Of a stretch of 61,390 bases of DNA, positions 35,401-45,990 are shown in pieces. The notes beneath the pieces are model-generated. The model searched no databases, was not told where the DNA came from, and worked only from the letters and a program-made list of their open reading frames with translations. A program made the translations under genes and the position numbers. This DNA is from Mogibacterium timidum ATCC 33093. GTDB taxonomy: Bacteria; Bacillota; Clostridia; Peptostreptococcales; Anaerovoracaceae. Position 1 is the first letter of the stretch; every line of letters begins with the position of its first letter. Location: the NCBI RefSeq assembly GCF_000525775.1, contig NZ_JALU01000010.1, positions 1 to 61,390 on the forward strand. The letters run 5' to 3'.

Positions 35401-38400
35401 TTGAAAGACCGAACTTTATTGTCGGTGATGAAGTTAAATACAAGGACAAAAACCATACCATAACATGCTTTGATGATATGGGAAAGAACCTAAATACGGT
35501 AACGGTGAAGGACAACACCGAGTATTTTGGCGGGATGATAACAAGCTCCGATGTCATTCCTTATCGTCTGGAAAGGGACCTTGAGAGGGTATTTGAAAAT
35601 CTGACATATAAACAGCCAGAGCAGACTACTGAAGAAACTCAAATAAGGAAAGCGGAAGCTCATAACTTTAAAATTACAGAAGAAACGCTCCCTGAAAAGT
35701 TAAGTCCAAGCGAAAGATTAAATCAAAACCTTGAAGCAATTTCCATGCTTAACAGAGTGGAGAGCGGACAAAGAGAGCTTGACAGTACATCTCAGGAAGT
35801 TTTAGCAAGGTATGTAGGCTGGGGCGGACTTTCCGAAGTCTTTGATGAAAGCAAGGGAGGTCAGTGGAAAGAAGCAAGGGCTTTTCTAAAGGAGAACTTA
35901 TCACATGCAGAATACGAAGCTGCAAGAGAATCTACTTTAACGAGCTTTTACACACCGAAAACCGTAATTGACGGAATATATAAGACGCTTTCGGATATGG
36001 GATTTAAACAGGGAAACATTTTAGAACCATCAATGGGCATCGGAAACTTTATAGGCAATATCCCTGATGAAATGAATAAGTCCAAGTTTTATGGCGTAGA
36101 ACTTGACTCGGTAAGCGGTCGAATTGGAAAACTACTATACCCTGAAAGTGACATACAGATTAAAGGGTTTGAAGAAACGAGCTTTTCCAATAACTTCTTC
36201 GATGCTGTGATTGGAAATGTGCCGTTTGGCGAGTATAAGGTAAATGACAGAGAGTATAACAAAAATAACTTCCTTATCCATGATTATTTCTTTGCCAAGT
36301 CCATTGATAAAGTCAGAAACGGCGGTATTATCGCCTTTATCACATCAAGTGGAACAATGGATAAAAAGGACGAAAGTGTAAGACGCTATCTTGCAGCAAG
36401 AGCCGAATTTTTAGGAGCAATCAGGCTTCCAAACGATACCTTTAAGGGCATAGCCGGAACAGAAGTAACCTCAGATATTATCTTCCTAAAGAAAAGGGAC
36501 AGTATCAGAGAAAGAGATGAGGACTGGATTCACCTTGCTGAAGATGAAAATGGTCTTACCTATAACAAATATTTTGTAGATCATCCTGAACAGGTACTCG
36601 GCACAATGCGTGAAGTGTCAGGAAGATTTGGCAAGACACTTACTTGTGAACCAATTGCATATTTAGGTACAGAAATAAATATGGCTTCCTTAAAGGATAG
36701 ACTTGAGATTGCGGGAGAAAGAATTTCAAAAGATGCAAGGTATGAAGAAATAGAGCTTTTAGATGATGAAATTACTTCAGTTCCTGCAACCGATGATGTC
36801 AAAAACTTCTCATATACCATTATTAACGATGAAGTCTATTACAGAGAAAACTCTCTTTTCATAAAGAAGGAAGTAACGGACAAAAACAAGGAAAAGATTA
36901 AGGACTATCTTGAACTGAATACTGCCCTTAAAGATGTTATCTACAAGCAGAAAGAGGACTATTCCGATGATGAGGTAAAGAAAGCTCAAGAAAAGCTCAA
37001 TGAAGTCTATGACAACTTTTCAAAGAAGCATGGCTTTATAAATAATTTAAGCAATACCAGAGCCTTAAAAGAAGATAGTAACTTCCCACTTGTTTCCTCA
37101 ATAGAAATTCTTGATGAAGAAGAAAACTTTAAGGCAAAGGGAGATATTTTTTCAAAAAGAACAATAACAAAGGCAAAGACAATCAACCATGTAGATACTT
37201 CTCTTGAAGCTCTTGTACTATCTATGTCTGAAAAAGGTTATGTGGACTTTGAGTATATGGGAAGCCTGACAGGAAAAGACAGACCGACTTTGATAGAAGA
37301 ATTAAGGGGAGAAATCTACCTAAACATCAGGGAAGAACAAAACTTTTATAGACCATTATCCTTTAACCTTGAAGATGGAGATTTACCTTTTGCCTGTGCA
37401 AACGGCAGTAATTCGTATAAGTTCGGCTATGTAACAAAGGATGAGTACCTAAGCGGAAATATTAGAGATAAGATTGCCATAGTAGACAGCTACCTTGCAA
37501 AGCTAAGACAGACCGAAAGAGAGTTACCTCATCTTGGCTATGCAGAAGATGGCAAAGAAAAAGAGCTGATAAGCTATGAGATGAACCGATTGGAATATCA
37601 AAAGGCAGAGCTTACAAAAGTTTTACCAAAGGAGCTTGAAGCAAGTGAAATCAATGTAAGGCTTGGTGCTACTTGGATACCAATAAAAGATATTGAAAAG
37701 TTTATCTTTGAAACACTGAAAACGCCGGGCTGGGCAAGATGGGATATTAAGGTTAAATTTTCAAATCTTACAAGCGAATGGAATATTGAGGGAAAAAGCA
37801 AAGACAGAGGAAATGACCTTGCTGAAATGACTTATGGTACATCAAGGGTAAGTGCCTATAAGCTGATTGAAGATGCCCTAAATTTAAAAGAAACAAAGGT
37901 ATTTGACCAGATTGTAAATTCGGACGGCTCAAAAACTTCTGTGCTAAATAAAAAAGAAACGCTTCTTGCAGGACAGAAGCAGGAGCTTCTAAAAGAAGAA
38001 TTTAAGAATTGGATATTTAGTGATCAGGAAAGAAGAAACAGGCTTGTAAAGCTATATAATGAGCGTTTTAACTCCATCCGTAACAGAGAATATGACGGAA
38101 GTAACCTTTCTTTTGAGGGAATGACTACAGAAATTGATTTAAGACCTCATCAGAGAAACGCTATTGCAAGAAGTTTGTACGGAGGAAATACGCTGCTTGC
38201 CCATGTGGTAGGTAGTGGTAAGACCTTTGAAATGGTGGCGTCTGCGATGGAAAGTAAAAGGCTTGGAATGTGCAGTAAGTCCTTGTTTGTTGTCCCCAAT
38301 CATTTAACAGGTCAAATCGGTCGTGAGTTTATGCAGCTATATCCGTCAGCTAACATTATGGTTGCAGATAAGAAAGACTTTGAGCCGAAAAACAGAAAAA

Positions 38401-41162
38401 GATTTATCGGAAGAATTGCCACAGGAGAGTATGATGCCGTTGTAATCGGGCATACACAGTTTGAAAAGATCCCGATGAGTAAGGAATATCAGGAAAAGCA
38501 TATTCAGGATCAGATTGATGAAATTATAAACTATGTGGAGGAATATAAGCATGATAGAAATCAGAATTTTACCGTAAAGCAGCTTGAAAAAACAAAGAAG
38601 AAACTTGAAACAAGGCTTGAAAAGTTAAACGATGATTTTAAGAAAGACGATGTCATTACCTTTGAAGAATTAGGTGTAGATAAGCTCTTTATTGACGAGG
38701 CACATAATTACAAAAATCTCTACCTTTATACCAAAATGAGAAATGTAGCAGGTATCGGGCAGTCTGAAGCCTTTAAGTCCTCCGATATGTTTATGAAGTG
38801 TAGGTATATGGATGAAATGACGGGTGGGAAAGGTATTGTATTTGCCACAGGAACGCCTGTCAGTAACTCGATGACAGAGCTTTATACGATGCAGCGTTAT
38901 CTTCAGTATGAAAGCCTTAAAAAGAATAATTTGGAGCATTTTGATAGCTGGGCTTCTACCTTTGGTGAAACACAGTCTGCCTTTGAATTATCTCCGGAGG
39001 GAACAGGATACAGAGTTAAGACAAGATTTTCAAAGTTCTATAATCTTCCGGAGCTTATGTCTATGTTTAAGGAAGTTGCAGATATTCAAACAGCGGATAT
39101 GCTTAACCTTCCAACACCTGAAGCACACTATGAAGTTATTAAAACTTTGCCAAGTGAGGAACAAAAGGAAATCCTAAAGAGCTTATCCGAAAGAGCTGAT
39201 GATGTCAGAAACAGGGTAGTAGAGCCTGATGAAGATAATATGTTAAAAATCACCAATGATGGTAAGAAACTTGCTTTAGATCAGCGTTTAATCAATCCAT
39301 TACTTCCTGACAATCCTGACAGCAAGGTCAATGTCTGCGTAAAAAATGTGTTTGCCATTTGGGATAAGACAAGAAAAGATAGGTCAACACAGCTTCTATT
39401 TTCCGATATGTCAACTCCAAAAGGCGATGGAGAGTTTAATATCTATGATGATATTAGAGAAAAACTTGTAGCAATGGGGATACCGAAAGAAGAAATAGCT
39501 TTTATCCATGAGGCGAATTCCGACAAACAAAAGGATGAATTATTTGCAAAAGTTCGTAAGGGAGATGTTAGGATTTTGCTTGGCTCTACTCAGAAGATGG
39601 GAGCCGGCACGAATGTGCAAAATAAACTGATTGCACTCCACGACCTTGATGTCCCTTGGCGTCCTGCCGACCTTGAGCAGCGTGCAGGTAGAATTGTAAG
39701 ACAGGGAAATGAAAATAAAGAGGTAAATATCTATCGTTATGTTACGGAGAATACCTTTGATGCGTATTTGTGGCAGACCATAGAGAATAAGCAAAAGTTC
39801 ATATCTCAGATTATGACAAGTAAAACACCTGTCAGGGTTGCTGAAGATGTGGACGAAAGCTCACTTAATTATGCGGAAATTAAAGCGTTGGCTACTGGCG
39901 ATCCAAAGATTAAAGAGAAGATGGACTTGGATAATGAGGTTACAAAACTTAAAATGCTTGAAGCAAACTTCAAGTCCAATCGTTATAGGTTAGAGGATAA
40001 GGTCGCAAAAAACTATCCTGAAGAAATTGCAAGGACGGAAAAGCTGATTGAGGCTGTAAAGAAAGATATAGCAAATGTAGAGCCTAAAGCAGAGGGTGAG
40101 GAAAAGTTTACTTCGATTACCATAAAAGGCGAGAGAATATTTGATAAAAAGGTCGCAGGAGAAAAGTTACTTGAAGCTATCAAGACCATAAAAATCAATG
40201 AAAGTAAGATTATGGGAAAGTATAGAAATATGGATTTGGAAGTAAGCTATAACTTCTTTACCAATGCTCATGATTTCAGCTTAAACGGTGCTGCAAAGCA
40301 TTCAGGAGAGCTTGGAACAAGTGCGGACGGTAATATCACAAGACTGGACAACGCCCTTGAGAAAATGCCTGAAAAACTGAAAAGACTGGATGAGAAGCTC
40401 GTCAGTACAAAAGAACAGCTTGAAAATGCCAAAGAGGAACTCAAAAAGCCTTTTGAAAAGGCAGATGAACTAAAGAATAAGGTGTTAAGGCTTGCAGAAC
40501 TCAATAAGCTGCTTGATATGGGAGAAGTAGAAGAAAAGAGAAATGATAGTCCTCTTGCAGAAGATGTAAAAAGAGCGATTATTGACTTCTGTAACAGAGA
40601 GTATGATGAAAATTATAGCTATGAGGAATTTAATACCTTGTATCCTGATTTGAAGCATATAGGTATTGCATATACTGACACACCTGATGAAAGGCATGGA
40701 ATACAGTTTGAGTTAGATCTTGAAGATTATACAGCTACTCAATATGTAAATGATGTTGTAGTAAGTCATTATGATTATGTCAAAGAAAATGGCAGTGTTG
40801 AAAAAGCTCTTGATGTTATGAAGTTTGAAATAGAAAACGGAGAATTCAGCACTTTCGTTGCAGTTGATGAAGATGAACTAAGAAAAGCTACTGGAATGGA
40901 GATTGATGATGAAGGTAACTTTTATGATCCACTTGCAAAAGACTTAGATAATGATGGGATTGCTGATCGTTATGATAATGACTTTAAGGACAGTGATTAT
41001 TTCGAGTCAACTTACGATGTCGAGGATAATCTTCATAGTAAAGGAGAAACTATACAAAAATCAGAGGACAAGCCGTCTATTTTAGGCCAGATAAGAGCCT
41101 ATCAAAATGAAAGCAAAGCAGAAGAAAAACAAACAACAAAAGAACAGGAATATGTACGATAA
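32418..41162 (+). CDS. Giant LtrC-like methylase/SNF2-type helicase
   Basis: 2,914 residues from ATG 32,418 behind AAGGAGG. In order: ArdC-like N-terminus (about 1-110); arginine/glutamate-rich linker (about 250-400) overlapping another gene; two related domains (about 415-530 and 645-745, each ending in an SWxDAA or TWSSVA-type helix); DUF2958-like segment (about 800-860, [20 protein letters not shown]); N6-adenine methylase motifs EPSMGIGNF near 1203 and NVPFG near 1268; helicase Walker A VGSGKT near 1930, [10 protein letters not shown] near 2092, [10 protein letters not shown] and QRAGRIVRQ near 2420; and a DLDNDG module near 2837. It is thought to protect or process transferred DNA, possibly against restriction. 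Confidence 0.9.
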   Translation: MRINDFHNILELVKQDILQSEAEYLKLLKVVGNNQRYDFRSQLSIYDRNPEATACAKFDYWRERFNRTVMRGQKGIPILEDYGTYKKVNYIFDIGQTVSRNRDVNEVNLWKFDKEVHKDVLKEMITSEGYEESESILENIFSLSRLYGDEKIDSLMNDLRIADEDRISFTKFVRDSISHAVASRFKVDYPIDNELLRENFERLDSISLMSLGETISDISGKIIDATIQKSKELDKEVLRGKEAGYNRIKEELEEVEENVLRRDDQKRNENERVLRNGEYGRDNRENQGEYAEQLGGTDGLHERISESDIRSDEAHLPFTERGAEPLRDVGRPIQGEEADKSPDGYSKTSDRVHENRKAETDDSLEDRGREQSTVWGDDFSTERDDRQGNRGNLKENTEAEIREADKASFSLPENSYGQISLTIPLTDKDIDAVLINGGNHDGGRLPVISEFSKGKSNEELGEYLKDTFKGGNGLYIDEREVSSWYSDKGIHLAYGTSAREDDTQILSWNDAASRINGLLNSGEFATNVEPSESLDYERDRISESLWYLYHDLSEEGKAQGYFDFIERGGGFPEKTKRLSEALKNHEYLKETIKEYSRFLAGYKENRGILRFHYHKVDSLYQKLQELELPRKEYSTNLTEFPKVKPFITEDEVKATISRGSGIDKGKERITKFFKENHTLQEKANFLKDEYGIGGSSHAVSGAMGSDEWHDAKGLKLQKKNCSDVFLTWSSVAKHIEELLSKNLYLEEKKIESKVEIEEAKETQYYSKDDPENLMTDEMLERVPELYAQEDVPLADKEVHAVYIIPFRSNWTWYMTEYDRESGNAFGLVLGIEPEWGYFNLEELKELNAQRLILEDFPKTFRELKDSELKKQMDEQELQFVFNGELSFEDKVELEAPEETEEATKRDTVQATLFDYLKEKEEVELNEKEDSLLEEFAVKAGDTVYFNHEEYKVREISKNEITGRYDLWLDPNRSGNHQIPIVAFEDNEDLLNKISLERPNFIVGDEVKYKDKNHTITCFDDMGKNLNTVTVKDNTEYFGGMITSSDVIPYRLERDLERVFENLTYKQPEQTTEETQIRKAEAHNFKITEETLPEKLSPSERLNQNLEAISMLNRVESGQRELDSTSQEVLARYVGWGGLSEVFDESKGGQWKEARAFLKENLSHAEYEAARESTLTSFYTPKTVIDGIYKTLSDMGFKQGNILEPSMGIGNFIGNIPDEMNKSKFYGVELDSVSGRIGKLLYPESDIQIKGFEETSFSNNFFDAVIGNVPFGEYKVNDREYNKNNFLIHDYFFAKSIDKVRNGGIIAFITSSGTMDKKDESVRRYLAARAEFLGAIRLPNDTFKGIAGTEVTSDIIFLKKRDSIRERDEDWIHLAEDENGLTYNKYFVDHPEQVLGTMREVSGRFGKTLTCEPIAYLGTEINMASLKDRLEIAGERISKDARYEEIELLDDEITSVPATDDVKNFSYTIINDEVYYRENSLFIKKEVTDKNKEKIKDYLELNTALKDVIYKQKEDYSDDEVKKAQEKLNEVYDNFSKKHGFINNLSNTRALKEDSNFPLVSSIEILDEEENFKAKGDIFSKRTITKAKTINHVDTSLEALVLSMSEKGYVDFEYMGSLTGKDRPTLIEELRGEIYLNIREEQNFYRPLSFNLEDGDLPFACANGSNSYKFGYVTKDEYLSGNIRDKIAIVDSYLAKLRQTERELPHLGYAEDGKEKELISYEMNRLEYQKAELTKVLPKELEASEINVRLGATWIPIKDIEKFIFETLKTPGWARWDIKVKFSNLTSEWNIEGKSKDRGNDLAEMTYGTSRVSAYKLIEDALNLKETKVFDQIVNSDGSKTSVLNKKETLLAGQKQELLKEEFKNWIFSDQERRNRLVKLYNERFNSIRNREYDGSNLSFEGMTTEIDLRPHQRNAIARSLYGGNTLLAHVVGSGKTFEMVASAMESKRLGMCSKSLFVVPNHLTGQIGREFMQLYPSANIMVADKKDFEPKNRKRFIGRIATGEYDAVVIGHTQFEKIPMSKEYQEKHIQDQIDEIINYVEEYKHDRNQNFTVKQLEKTKKKLETRLEKLNDDFKKDDVITFEELGVDKLFIDEAHNYKNLYLYTKMRNVAGIGQSEAFKSSDMFMKCRYMDEMTGGKGIVFATGTPVSNSMTELYTMQRYLQYESLKKNNLEHFDSWASTFGETQSAFELSPEGTGYRVKTRFSKFYNLPELMSMFKEVADIQTADMLNLPTPEAHYEVIKTLPSEEQKEILKSLSERADDVRNRVVEPDEDNMLKITNDGKKLALDQRLINPLLPDNPDSKVNVCVKNVFAIWDKTRKDRSTQLLFSDMSTPKGDGEFNIYDDIREKLVAMGIPKEEIAFIHEANSDKQKDELFAKVRKGDVRILLGSTQKMGAGTNVQNKLIALHDLDVPWRPADLEQRAGRIVRQGNENKEVNIYRYVTENTFDAYLWQTIENKQKFISQIMTSKTPVRVAEDVDESSLNYAEIKALATGDPKIKEKMDLDNEVTKLKMLEANFKSNRYRLEDKVAKNYPEEIARTEKLIEAVKKDIANVEPKAEGEEKFTSITIKGERIFDKKVAGEKLLEAIKTIKINESKIMGKYRNMDLEVSYNFFTNAHDFSLNGAAKHSGELGTSADGNITRLDNALEKMPEKLKRLDEKLVSTKEQLENAKEELKKPFEKADELKNKVLRLAELNKLLDMGEVEEKRNDSPLAEDVKRAIIDFCNREYDENYSYEEFNTLYPDLKHIGIAYTDTPDERHGIQFELDLEDYTATQYVNDVVVSHYDYVKENGSVEKALDVMKFEIENGEFSTFVAVDEDELRKATGMEIDDEGNFYDPLAKDLDNDGIADRYDNDFKDSDYFESTYDVEDNLHSKGETIQKSEDKPSILGQIRAYQNESKAEEKQTTKEQEYVR
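33190..33597 (+). CDS. Nested TnpV-like gene inside the helicase gene (other frame)
   Basis: 135 residues. It has its own GGAGG (33,176-33,180) 9 bp before ATG 33,190. The product has normal composition and ends in a segment resembling TnpV transposon proteins ([31 protein letters not shown], then [18 protein letters not shown]). The helicase frame across the same bases is low-complexity (R, E, D, G and N rich), as expected where a second frame is under selection. It lies entirely within codons 258-393 of the helicase. The TnpV relation is from pattern recall and is moderate; the case for translation is stronger. Confidence 0.62.
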   Translation: MYFDEMIRKEMKMSEFSEMESTDEIIEKIRENTLNSLEEQTDFMKEFPNPIYAVMRLTYLSQSEEQSHFEMLVDLYKEKKLTNHLMDIQKQAIEFMRTEKPKLMTAWKIEDENNPQYGAMISALKEMTVKEIVEI

Positions 41163-41182
41163 GGGAGCGAAAAGCTCCTTTA
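41161..41182 (+). terminator. Small hairpin after the helicase gene
   Basis: AAGGGAGC (41,161-41,168) pairs with GCTCCTTT (41,174-41,181) around a GAAAA loop. There is no long U-tract, so it may modulate rather than end transcription. The next ribosome-binding site follows within 10 bp. Confidence 0.5.
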
Positions 41183-41204
41183 TGCCATGAAAGGAGATAA
41201 AAAC

Positions 41205-41864
41205 ATGGATTACAAAACAATGAGAGATAGAATCGAAGATATGGTAAATGATAATCATAAGGACTTTGTTAAGGCGATTATCAGCATGGAAAAGGGTATT
41301 AACGATGAAAGTGCTTTAGATAAGCTCTATGATGCATATATGGACAATGACACCATCAATTTACTACATGAGGAATTTGACTATATGATTGAAGATTTAA
41401 GAGAACAGCGACAGATTAAAGATTTGCCGTATGTTCAACAAGAGAAAGACAATCTTGTAAATATCGTAGGTAATATTGCGGGCAATGTCGATGTTGTAGA
41501 AAGAGAAAATAAGAATGGAGAAGCCTTTAAGGTGGCAAATTTCTCTGTAGTATCCAAAGATGATGAAGGGAATAAGGTGTATCATAATTGCTCTGCTTAT
41601 GGAGAGAAAAGTGATACTCCAAAAGACTTTAAGCAGGGAGATTTCGTAAAGCTCTTTGGACAGATGAGAACTTCCATTGATGATAATGGTAAGGAGCATA
41701 GCAATGTAAGGATACTTTCCTCTAAACTCTTAAAGGCAAGAGAGCAGATGAAAGGGCAGGAAGAAAAGAAAGAATCTGTACTTGGAGCTATCAAAAAATA
41801 TCAGGCTGAAGATAAGGAAAAGCCAAAAGAAAAGAAAGAAGCAAACAGAGAGGCTGAGAGATAA
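41205..41864 (+). CDS. SSB-like OB-fold protein
   Basis: 219 residues from ATG 41,205 behind AAAGGAGATAAAAAC. The first 85 residues are helical. Residues 90-175 form an OB fold typical of single-strand-binding proteins (LVNIVGNIAGNVDVV, FKVANFSVVSKDDEG, FVKLFGQMRTS). The charged tail SVLGAIKKYQAEDKE resembles the tail of the helicase just upstream ([14 protein letters not shown]). It probably coats the transferred single strand or recruits partners during conjugative DNA processing. A terminator separates it from the convergent relaxase gene. Confidence 0.75.
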   Translation: MDYKTMRDRIEDMVNDNHKDFVKAIISMEKGINDESALDKLYDAYMDNDTINLLHEEFDYMIEDLREQRQIKDLPYVQQEKDNLVNIVGNIAGNVDVVERENKNGEAFKVANFSVVSKDDEGNKVYHNCSAYGEKSDTPKDFKQGDFVKLFGQMRTSIDDNGKEHSNVRILSSKLLKAREQMKGQEEKKESVLGAIKKYQAEDKEKPKEKKEANREAER

Positions 41865-41871
41865 ATTTATG

Positions 41872-41907
41872 GTCGGTGCGGTTTTAGGACTGCACCGGCT
41901 CTTTTTT
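41872..41907. terminator. Terminator between convergent SSB-like and relaxase genes
   Basis: GTCGGTGC (41,872-41,879) pairs with GCACCGGC (41,892-41,899), then TTTTTT at 41,902. It is placed to serve the rightward operon. Confidence 0.75.
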
Positions 41908-41934
41908 ATTTTGTAAAGAAAGAGGAGATAAAGA

Positions 41935-43266
41935 TTATCTCTCTATCTCCTTGCCCATATAAATTCCATAGTTTTTTCGTATCTGATAAAGCTCGTCCAT
42001 AGTCGATTTTGAGAAAGAATACTCCTGCATAAGGATATTCTTTTTTTCTTGCAATTTATCAAGCTCAGATAAAATATCCCTTGAATTTGGCAGCTTGGAA
42101 TAAGACTTTTTAAGCTCGGAAAGAGCATTTTCATAGAGGGTAATCTGAGCTTTGTATTCCTCGAAAAATGCCCTATCAGACGGATTCGCCTTATATTCCT
42201 TGTAATAGGCACGATATTTTTTGACAATATGAACTTGCTCCATCGTAGTGGATAACTGTTCCATTTCCTTATCAATCGCCTTGATTTTATCCTGTAAATT
42301 TTGTCTTTCATCAGCACTTTTCTTGATAAATTCATCAAGTTGCTGAACGGATTTTATGCCATGTTCTCTGATAAAGATAACGGATTCTGCCATTGTATTA
42401 AGGTTATGTTTCGTTGCCCAATATTCATAGCCTTTGCTCTCTTTTACCTTTGCATTGGTGTTCATATCAATGATATTTCCGATGCGTTTTTTAACAGGAG
42501 GAGTCTTAATCATTTCTTTTTCTGCTATGCGTTCTTTTAATCGTTCTTCGGTATAATCTTCGCCAATCGTCTTCGCTCTCGTAAACTTTAGTTTATCTTT
42601 TGGCTTAAAGGCTATATGTTTTCCATGCTTTATTTCATAGCAAAGCTCAGCCATTTTCTTTAGAAATTCGTCCCAATCCTTAGACTGTTTTATCATTCTG
42701 TCAATATCAAATTGAAGCCTGCTTTTCCAAGAAGTACCTTTCTTTGTCTGTTCATTTTCATACCAAGACTTACCGTTTGTCCTATACTTTTTCTTATAAC
42801 TTTCGTAGTGTTCATCAATGACGGAAAGGTTGTTTTCTTTGCATAGCTTATCACTCTGATACCTTATTTTATGGTAGCTTTTCTTGTTCGACTGATAGCA
42901 CTTGCCACTAACCATATTCACATTGTTGAAGATGATATGATTATGGATATGTCCTTTATCTATGTGCGTCGATAACACAAACTCATACTCATCTTTGAGT
43001 ATCTTTTTACATAACTCAAGACCGATTTGATGTGCCATTTCAGGGCTTGTTTCTCCCGGTAAAAATGATTGAATAAGATGTCTTGCAAGAACAGTTCCTT
43101 TTGTTCCTGCATCATTTCGTGTTCTTAAAAATTGTGTATGAGCAGTTTCTTGATGACATTTATGTGTACTTACCAAGATTTGTTCATCTGTTTTTTCTCC
43201 ATTTACGATGTAGTCAATAGCAAGATGAAGGGTTGATTTTATAGGGTGTATTTTTGTGATCGCCAT
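41935..43266 (-). CDS. ICE relaxase, MobP/VirD2-like
   Basis: 443 residues on the minus strand. The N-terminus (IHPIKSTLHLAIDYIVNGEK) and the three-histidine motif HIDKGHIHNHIIFNNVN near residue 105 identify the relaxase family of Tn1549-like ICEs. The C-terminal 150 residues are coiled coil. It nicks the ICE oriT. It follows mobC by 6 bp in one leftward operon that reads away from the oriT-like region and against the rest of the ICE. The gene is complete. Confidence 0.9.
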   Translation of the reverse strand: MAITKIHPIKSTLHLAIDYIVNGEKTDEQILVSTHKCHQETAHTQFLRTRNDAGTKGTVLARHLIQSFLPGETSPEMAHQIGLELCKKILKDEYEFVLSTHIDKGHIHNHIIFNNVNMVSGKCYQSNKKSYHKIRYQSDKLCKENNLSVIDEHYESYKKKYRTNGKSWYENEQTKKGTSWKSRLQFDIDRMIKQSKDWDEFLKKMAELCYEIKHGKHIAFKPKDKLKFTRAKTIGEDYTEERLKERIAEKEMIKTPPVKKRIGNIIDMNTNAKVKESKGYEYWATKHNLNTMAESVIFIREHGIKSVQQLDEFIKKSADERQNLQDKIKAIDKEMEQLSTTMEQVHIVKKYRAYYKEYKANPSDRAFFEEYKAQITLYENALSELKKSYSKLPNSRDILSELDKLQEKKNILMQEYSFSKSTMDELYQIRKNYGIYMGKEIER

Positions 43267-43272
43267 AAAAAA

Positions 43273-43623
43273 CTAATCACCTCCCGAAGTCCTGTTAAGC
43301 AGCAGAGAATGAATTTGCCATAGCTCTTTTGAGAAGTGTTCAATCTCTTTCTTTATATCACTGATGTCATCTTTATAGATTACACCTGTCGAATTTACTC
43401 GCTTTGCAATCTGATTGATGTTATTTGTTGCATTGGAAAGTAAACCTTGTAAATCTCTGAAAGGTTCTAAATCTACTTGATAAATTTCCTTTTCTAAAAC
43501 GCACTTGCGAATAAAATGGCTCATATTTCTGCACTTTGCAAGTTTTCTTTTCTCCTCAAAAAGAGCTTTTTCTTCTTCAGTTAGTTTAATTTCAAGTCTT
43601 TCATTTCGTATTCTATTTGCCAT
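43273..43623 (-). CDS. mobC: MobC-like relaxosome accessory protein
   Basis: 116 residues. A ribbon-helix-helix-like start (NERLEIKLTEEEKALFEEKR) and the MobC segment LLSNATNNINQIAKRVNSTG are visible. MobC proteins bind oriT and help the relaxase open the DNA. The gene is first in the leftward operon, with AAAGGAGAAAATACC upstream, and the repeat-rich oriT candidate begins about 55 bp away. Confidence 0.88.
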   Translation of the reverse strand: MANRIRNERLEIKLTEEEKALFEEKRKLAKCRNMSHFIRKCVLEKEIYQVDLEPFRDLQGLLSNATNNINQIAKRVNSTGVIYKDDISDIKKEIEHFSKELWQIHSLLLNRTSGGD

Positions 43624-43678
43624 AGGTATTTTCTCCTTTAGGTGTATTTCGGGGTCTTAGGGTTCTCCCTAACAAGCT

Positions 43679-43789
43679 AAAAATTGATAAAAAAAGAAGC
43701 AGATTCCAAAGGGCTGCTTCATCAATTTTTCCGTAAGTGTCCGTACACTTACTGTGCTTGCTACAAAAGTGTGATTAAGGTAGCAAGCA
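43679..43789. other. Candidate ICE origin of transfer with nested inverted repeats
   Basis: Three inverted repeats follow one another. AAAAATTGAT (43,679-43,688)/ATCAATTTTT (43,721-43,730) encloses GAAGCAG/CTGCTTC. GTAAGTGT (43,733-43,740) pairs with ACACTTAC (43,745-43,752). TGCTTGCTAC (43,755-43,764) pairs with GTAGCAAGCA (43,780-43,789). They lie between the mobC/relaxase operon and its promoter, the usual place for oriT in this family. The nic site is not assigned. Confidence 0.6.
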
Positions 43790-43817
43790 TTAAGCGTGTA
43801 TTTGATTTGTGTTTTAT

Positions 43818-43847
43818 ATTATACCATATAAAAGTAAAATATTACAA
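43818..43847 (-). promoter_or_regulatory. Leftward promoter of the mobC-relaxase operon
   Basis: On the minus strand TTGTAA (43,842-43,847) and TATAAT (43,818-43,823) are separated by 18 bp. Transcription would run through the oriT candidate into mobC. Confidence 0.55.
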
Positions 43848-43856
43848 CTTTTGTTC

Positions 43857-43900
43857 TTGAAATTTGAGATGGCAGGTAGTATAATATAACTAAGTTATAT
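43857..43900 (+). promoter_or_regulatory. tetR promoter with 17-bp palindromic operator
   Basis: TTGAAA (43,857-43,862) and TATAAT (43,880-43,885) are 17 bp apart. The perfect palindrome ATATAACTAAGTTATAT (43,884-43,900) overlaps the -10 box and start region. A second copy lies before the downstream operon at 44,583. Confidence 0.8.
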
Positions 43901-43922
43901 TTGGAGAAAGGAGGAGTAAATC

Positions 43923-44561
43923 GTGGCTAATGGTGATTACGAAGCAACTCATAAAAAAATATTGGATTGTGGAAAGAATATTTTTAAAACACAAGGATTT
44001 GAAAAAGCTAATTTAAGAGCAATCTGCAAAGCGGCGGGTGTAACTACAGGTGCTTTTTATGGTCATTTTGAAGATAAGGAAGCTCTTTTCACCGAATTAG
44101 TAGAGCCAATCGTGAATCAGATACAAAGTTCTTATGCCATGTATGAAGATGAGAGTTTTGATGTTTATAAAAGAGAAAATCATATAAAGAAAGAAACTAT
44201 TTCCAAGATTTTGGAATCAAAAGCACAAGGTGCTATTAAAATGGTTCTATATTTCTTTGAACATAAAGATGCATTTGAATTACTGGTCTTTGGTTCTTAT
44301 GGAACAAAATTTAACAACTTTTTAGACGGAATTATTGAGAAAGAAGATAAAAATCACTTTGAAATTTTAAGTATGATATACGGAGCGGATCATGTAAATA
44401 ATGTGATAACTAATAGAGGAATTCATCTAATCAACCATGCGTACTTTTATGCATTATCGGAAGTAGCAGTTCATTCTAAAAGTAAAGAAGAAGTGAAATT
44501 GAATGCAACTTTGATTTCGGAGTTCTTTAATGAGGGATGGAAAAAGATACGAGGAATATAG
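43923..44561 (+). CDS. TetR-family repressor of the ECF/ABC operon
   Basis: 212 residues from GTG 43,923 behind GGAGGAG. The N-terminal helix-turn-helix (KILDCGKNIFKTQGFEKANL, AICKAAGVTTGAFYGHFEDK) is typical; the C-terminal ligand-binding region is not assignable. The palindrome ATATAACTAAGTTATAT at its own promoter and a near-copy before the transporter operon indicate that it represses both. The inducer is probably a compound handled by the transporters. Confidence 0.85.
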   Translation: MANGDYEATHKKILDCGKNIFKTQGFEKANLRAICKAAGVTTGAFYGHFEDKEALFTELVEPIVNQIQSSYAMYEDESFDVYKRENHIKKETISKILESKAQGAIKMVLYFFEHKDAFELLVFGSYGTKFNNFLDGIIEKEDKNHFEILSMIYGADHVNNVITNRGIHLINHAYFYALSEVAVHSKSKEEVKLNATLISEFFNEGWKKIRGI

Positions 44562-44582
44562 ACAAATTTTTTTACCCGAAAC

Positions 44583-44595
44583 ATAACTTAGTTAT
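44583..44595 (+). promoter_or_regulatory. Second TetR operator, before the ECF S-component gene
   Basis: ATAACTTAGTTAT is the reverse complement of the core of the tetR operator at 43,884-43,900. The wider 17 bp differ at one position. It lies 95 bp before the S-component gene, after a weak promoter-like TAGACA/CATAAC pair (44,559-44,587). Confidence 0.75.
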
Positions 44596-44690
44596 ATTTC
44601 GAGATCTCAGAAGAATAAAAATAAAACCGGATATTGTTTCTGTATGAAAATAGAAATATATCGAATTGAAAAAACAAGGAGGACAAAATT

Positions 44691-45287
44691 ATGAATTTAA
44701 AAGGTATTGTAAAAATAGCAGTATTTTCTGTTATTGGGTTTGTATTAACAATGGGATTAGGTTTTTTGACGGGATCGTTTGGGATGCTTCCAAGTTTATA
44801 TTTATCATCAGCCCTGCCAACAATTATTGTAGCACCGGTCTTTGTTATTATGTGTAAGCAGGTCGGGCAAAGAGGTACAGCATTTTTATACTTCCTATTG
44901 ATGGGTGTTTTCTATGTTCTCATGGGAATGTGGCCAGTAATTGCTGTTTGTGCTATTGCAGGACTTTTAGCAGAACTTGTAATTGGTAAAAAGGAAAATT
45001 ATGAGAATAAGAATATGAAGATTGGGGCTGCGTTTGGAGCAGGTATGTTCATATATTCCTTACATGCTATGTATTTTACGTTTGTATTTGGCGTAGAAGG
45101 ACTTACAAAGCAATTTCCAAAGATGTTTACAACCGATTACGCAACATTCCTTTACAATTTTTACACACCTAAAAATATCTTGATTTGTTTATTGATTGCA
45201 ATTGTGGCTTCAGTTATAGGTGCCTATTTTGGAACATATATTTACAATAAATTTTTTAGTGATAGGAAGAAAAAAAGTGTTTTGTAG
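44691..45287 (+). CDS. MptD-family (Trep_Strep) ECF transporter S component
   Basis: 198 residues behind AAGGAGGACAAAATT, with five or six membrane segments (IAVFSVIGFVLTMGLGFLTG, TIIVAPVFVIMCKQVG, IGAAFGAGMFIYSLHAMYF, ILICLLIAIVASVIGAYFG). It matches the Trep_Strep/MptD type of substrate-binding S component. It is followed by T and A components in overlapping genes, making a complete ECF importer. The substrate of this class is unknown; neighbouring YbtP/YbtQ-like genes suggest a metal chelate or related compound. Confidence 0.8.
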   Translation: MNLKGIVKIAVFSVIGFVLTMGLGFLTGSFGMLPSLYLSSALPTIIVAPVFVIMCKQVGQRGTAFLYFLLMGVFYVLMGMWPVIAVCAIAGLLAELVIGKKENYENKNMKIGAAFGAGMFIYSLHAMYFTFVFGVEGLTKQFPKMFTTDYATFLYNFYTPKNILICLLIAIVASVIGAYFGTYIYNKFFSDRKKKSVL

Positions 45288-45990
45288 AGATGAAAAAAAT
45301 AATATAAACAAATACCAACTATCAGACAAAATCAACCCGCTTACTATAGTTGGGTTGATTTTGCTATTTTCTGTTGTTTTAACAATAGGAGAACAAACCC
45401 AATACTTATTTTCCCTTATTTTTGTTTTAGGACTGTTATCCTTATTTTCAATTAAAAAAGCATTTAGAACAATATTTTCATTGCTTATAGTATGGGGACT
45501 TATTTATTTACTAAAACCCCATTTAGGAAATGTTTTGATTGGTTCTATATATACAATGCTACTTATAGTGTTGAAATTTGCTCCACTTTTCATCTTGGGA
45601 AGAGTTCTGTCTTCATATAGCTCTTCGCATCTAATTGCTGCATTTAGAAAAATTGGAATTGATGGTGGAATAGGTATAGGAATCACAGTATTTTTTCGTT
45701 TTATTCCGGAAATCTCTATTAGGATGAAGGAAATAAATAATGGTATGAAAATTAGAGGATTTAAAGCAAGCATTTTCAAACCAATTAGAACATTTGAATT
45801 ATATTTTGTTCCTCTTATGTATAAGTGCATAGACATAAGTGATACCTTAACTTGTTCAATTATATCAAAAGGAATTGAATACGATGGGAAAAAAACAAGT
45901 TTTCATGAGGTGAAAATTACATTTATTGATATCTCAATGATAGTAGGAGGGATGATTTTGTTGGGGGCGAGTTTATGGAAAATATTTTAG
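45277..45990 (+). CDS. ECF transporter T component (CbiQ/EcfT-like)
   Basis: 237 residues. GTG 45,277 is chosen because it overlaps the end of the S gene by 11 bp with AGGAAG just upstream; no in-frame ATG lies near. It has about five membrane segments and the EcfT coupling motif (EINNGMKIRGFKAS), followed by TLTCSIISKGIEYDG, which contacts the ATPase. It ends inside the next gene by 16 bp, showing tight translational coupling. Confidence 0.8.
   Translation: MFCRDEKNNINKYQLSDKINPLTIVGLILLFSVVLTIGEQTQYLFSLIFVLGLLSLFSIKKAFRTIFSLLIVWGLIYLLKPHLGNVLIGSIYTMLLIVLKFAPLFILGRVLSSYSSSHLIAAFRKIGIDGGIGIGITVFFRFIPEISIRMKEINNGMKIRGFKASIFKPIRTFELYFVPLMYKCIDISDTLTCSIISKGIEYDGKKTSFHEVKITFIDISMIVGGMILLGASLWKIF

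Noticed and set aside
38908-39177. 89-residue plus-strand frame inside the helicase motor domain
   Set aside because: No Shine-Dalgarno sequence and cysteine/leucine-rich unstructured composition. The helicase frame here is strongly conserved, unlike at 33,190.
42301-42540. Hydrophobic plus-strand frame opposite the ICE relaxase
   Set aside because: It is a shadow of the coiled-coil region of the relaxase and has no start signal.
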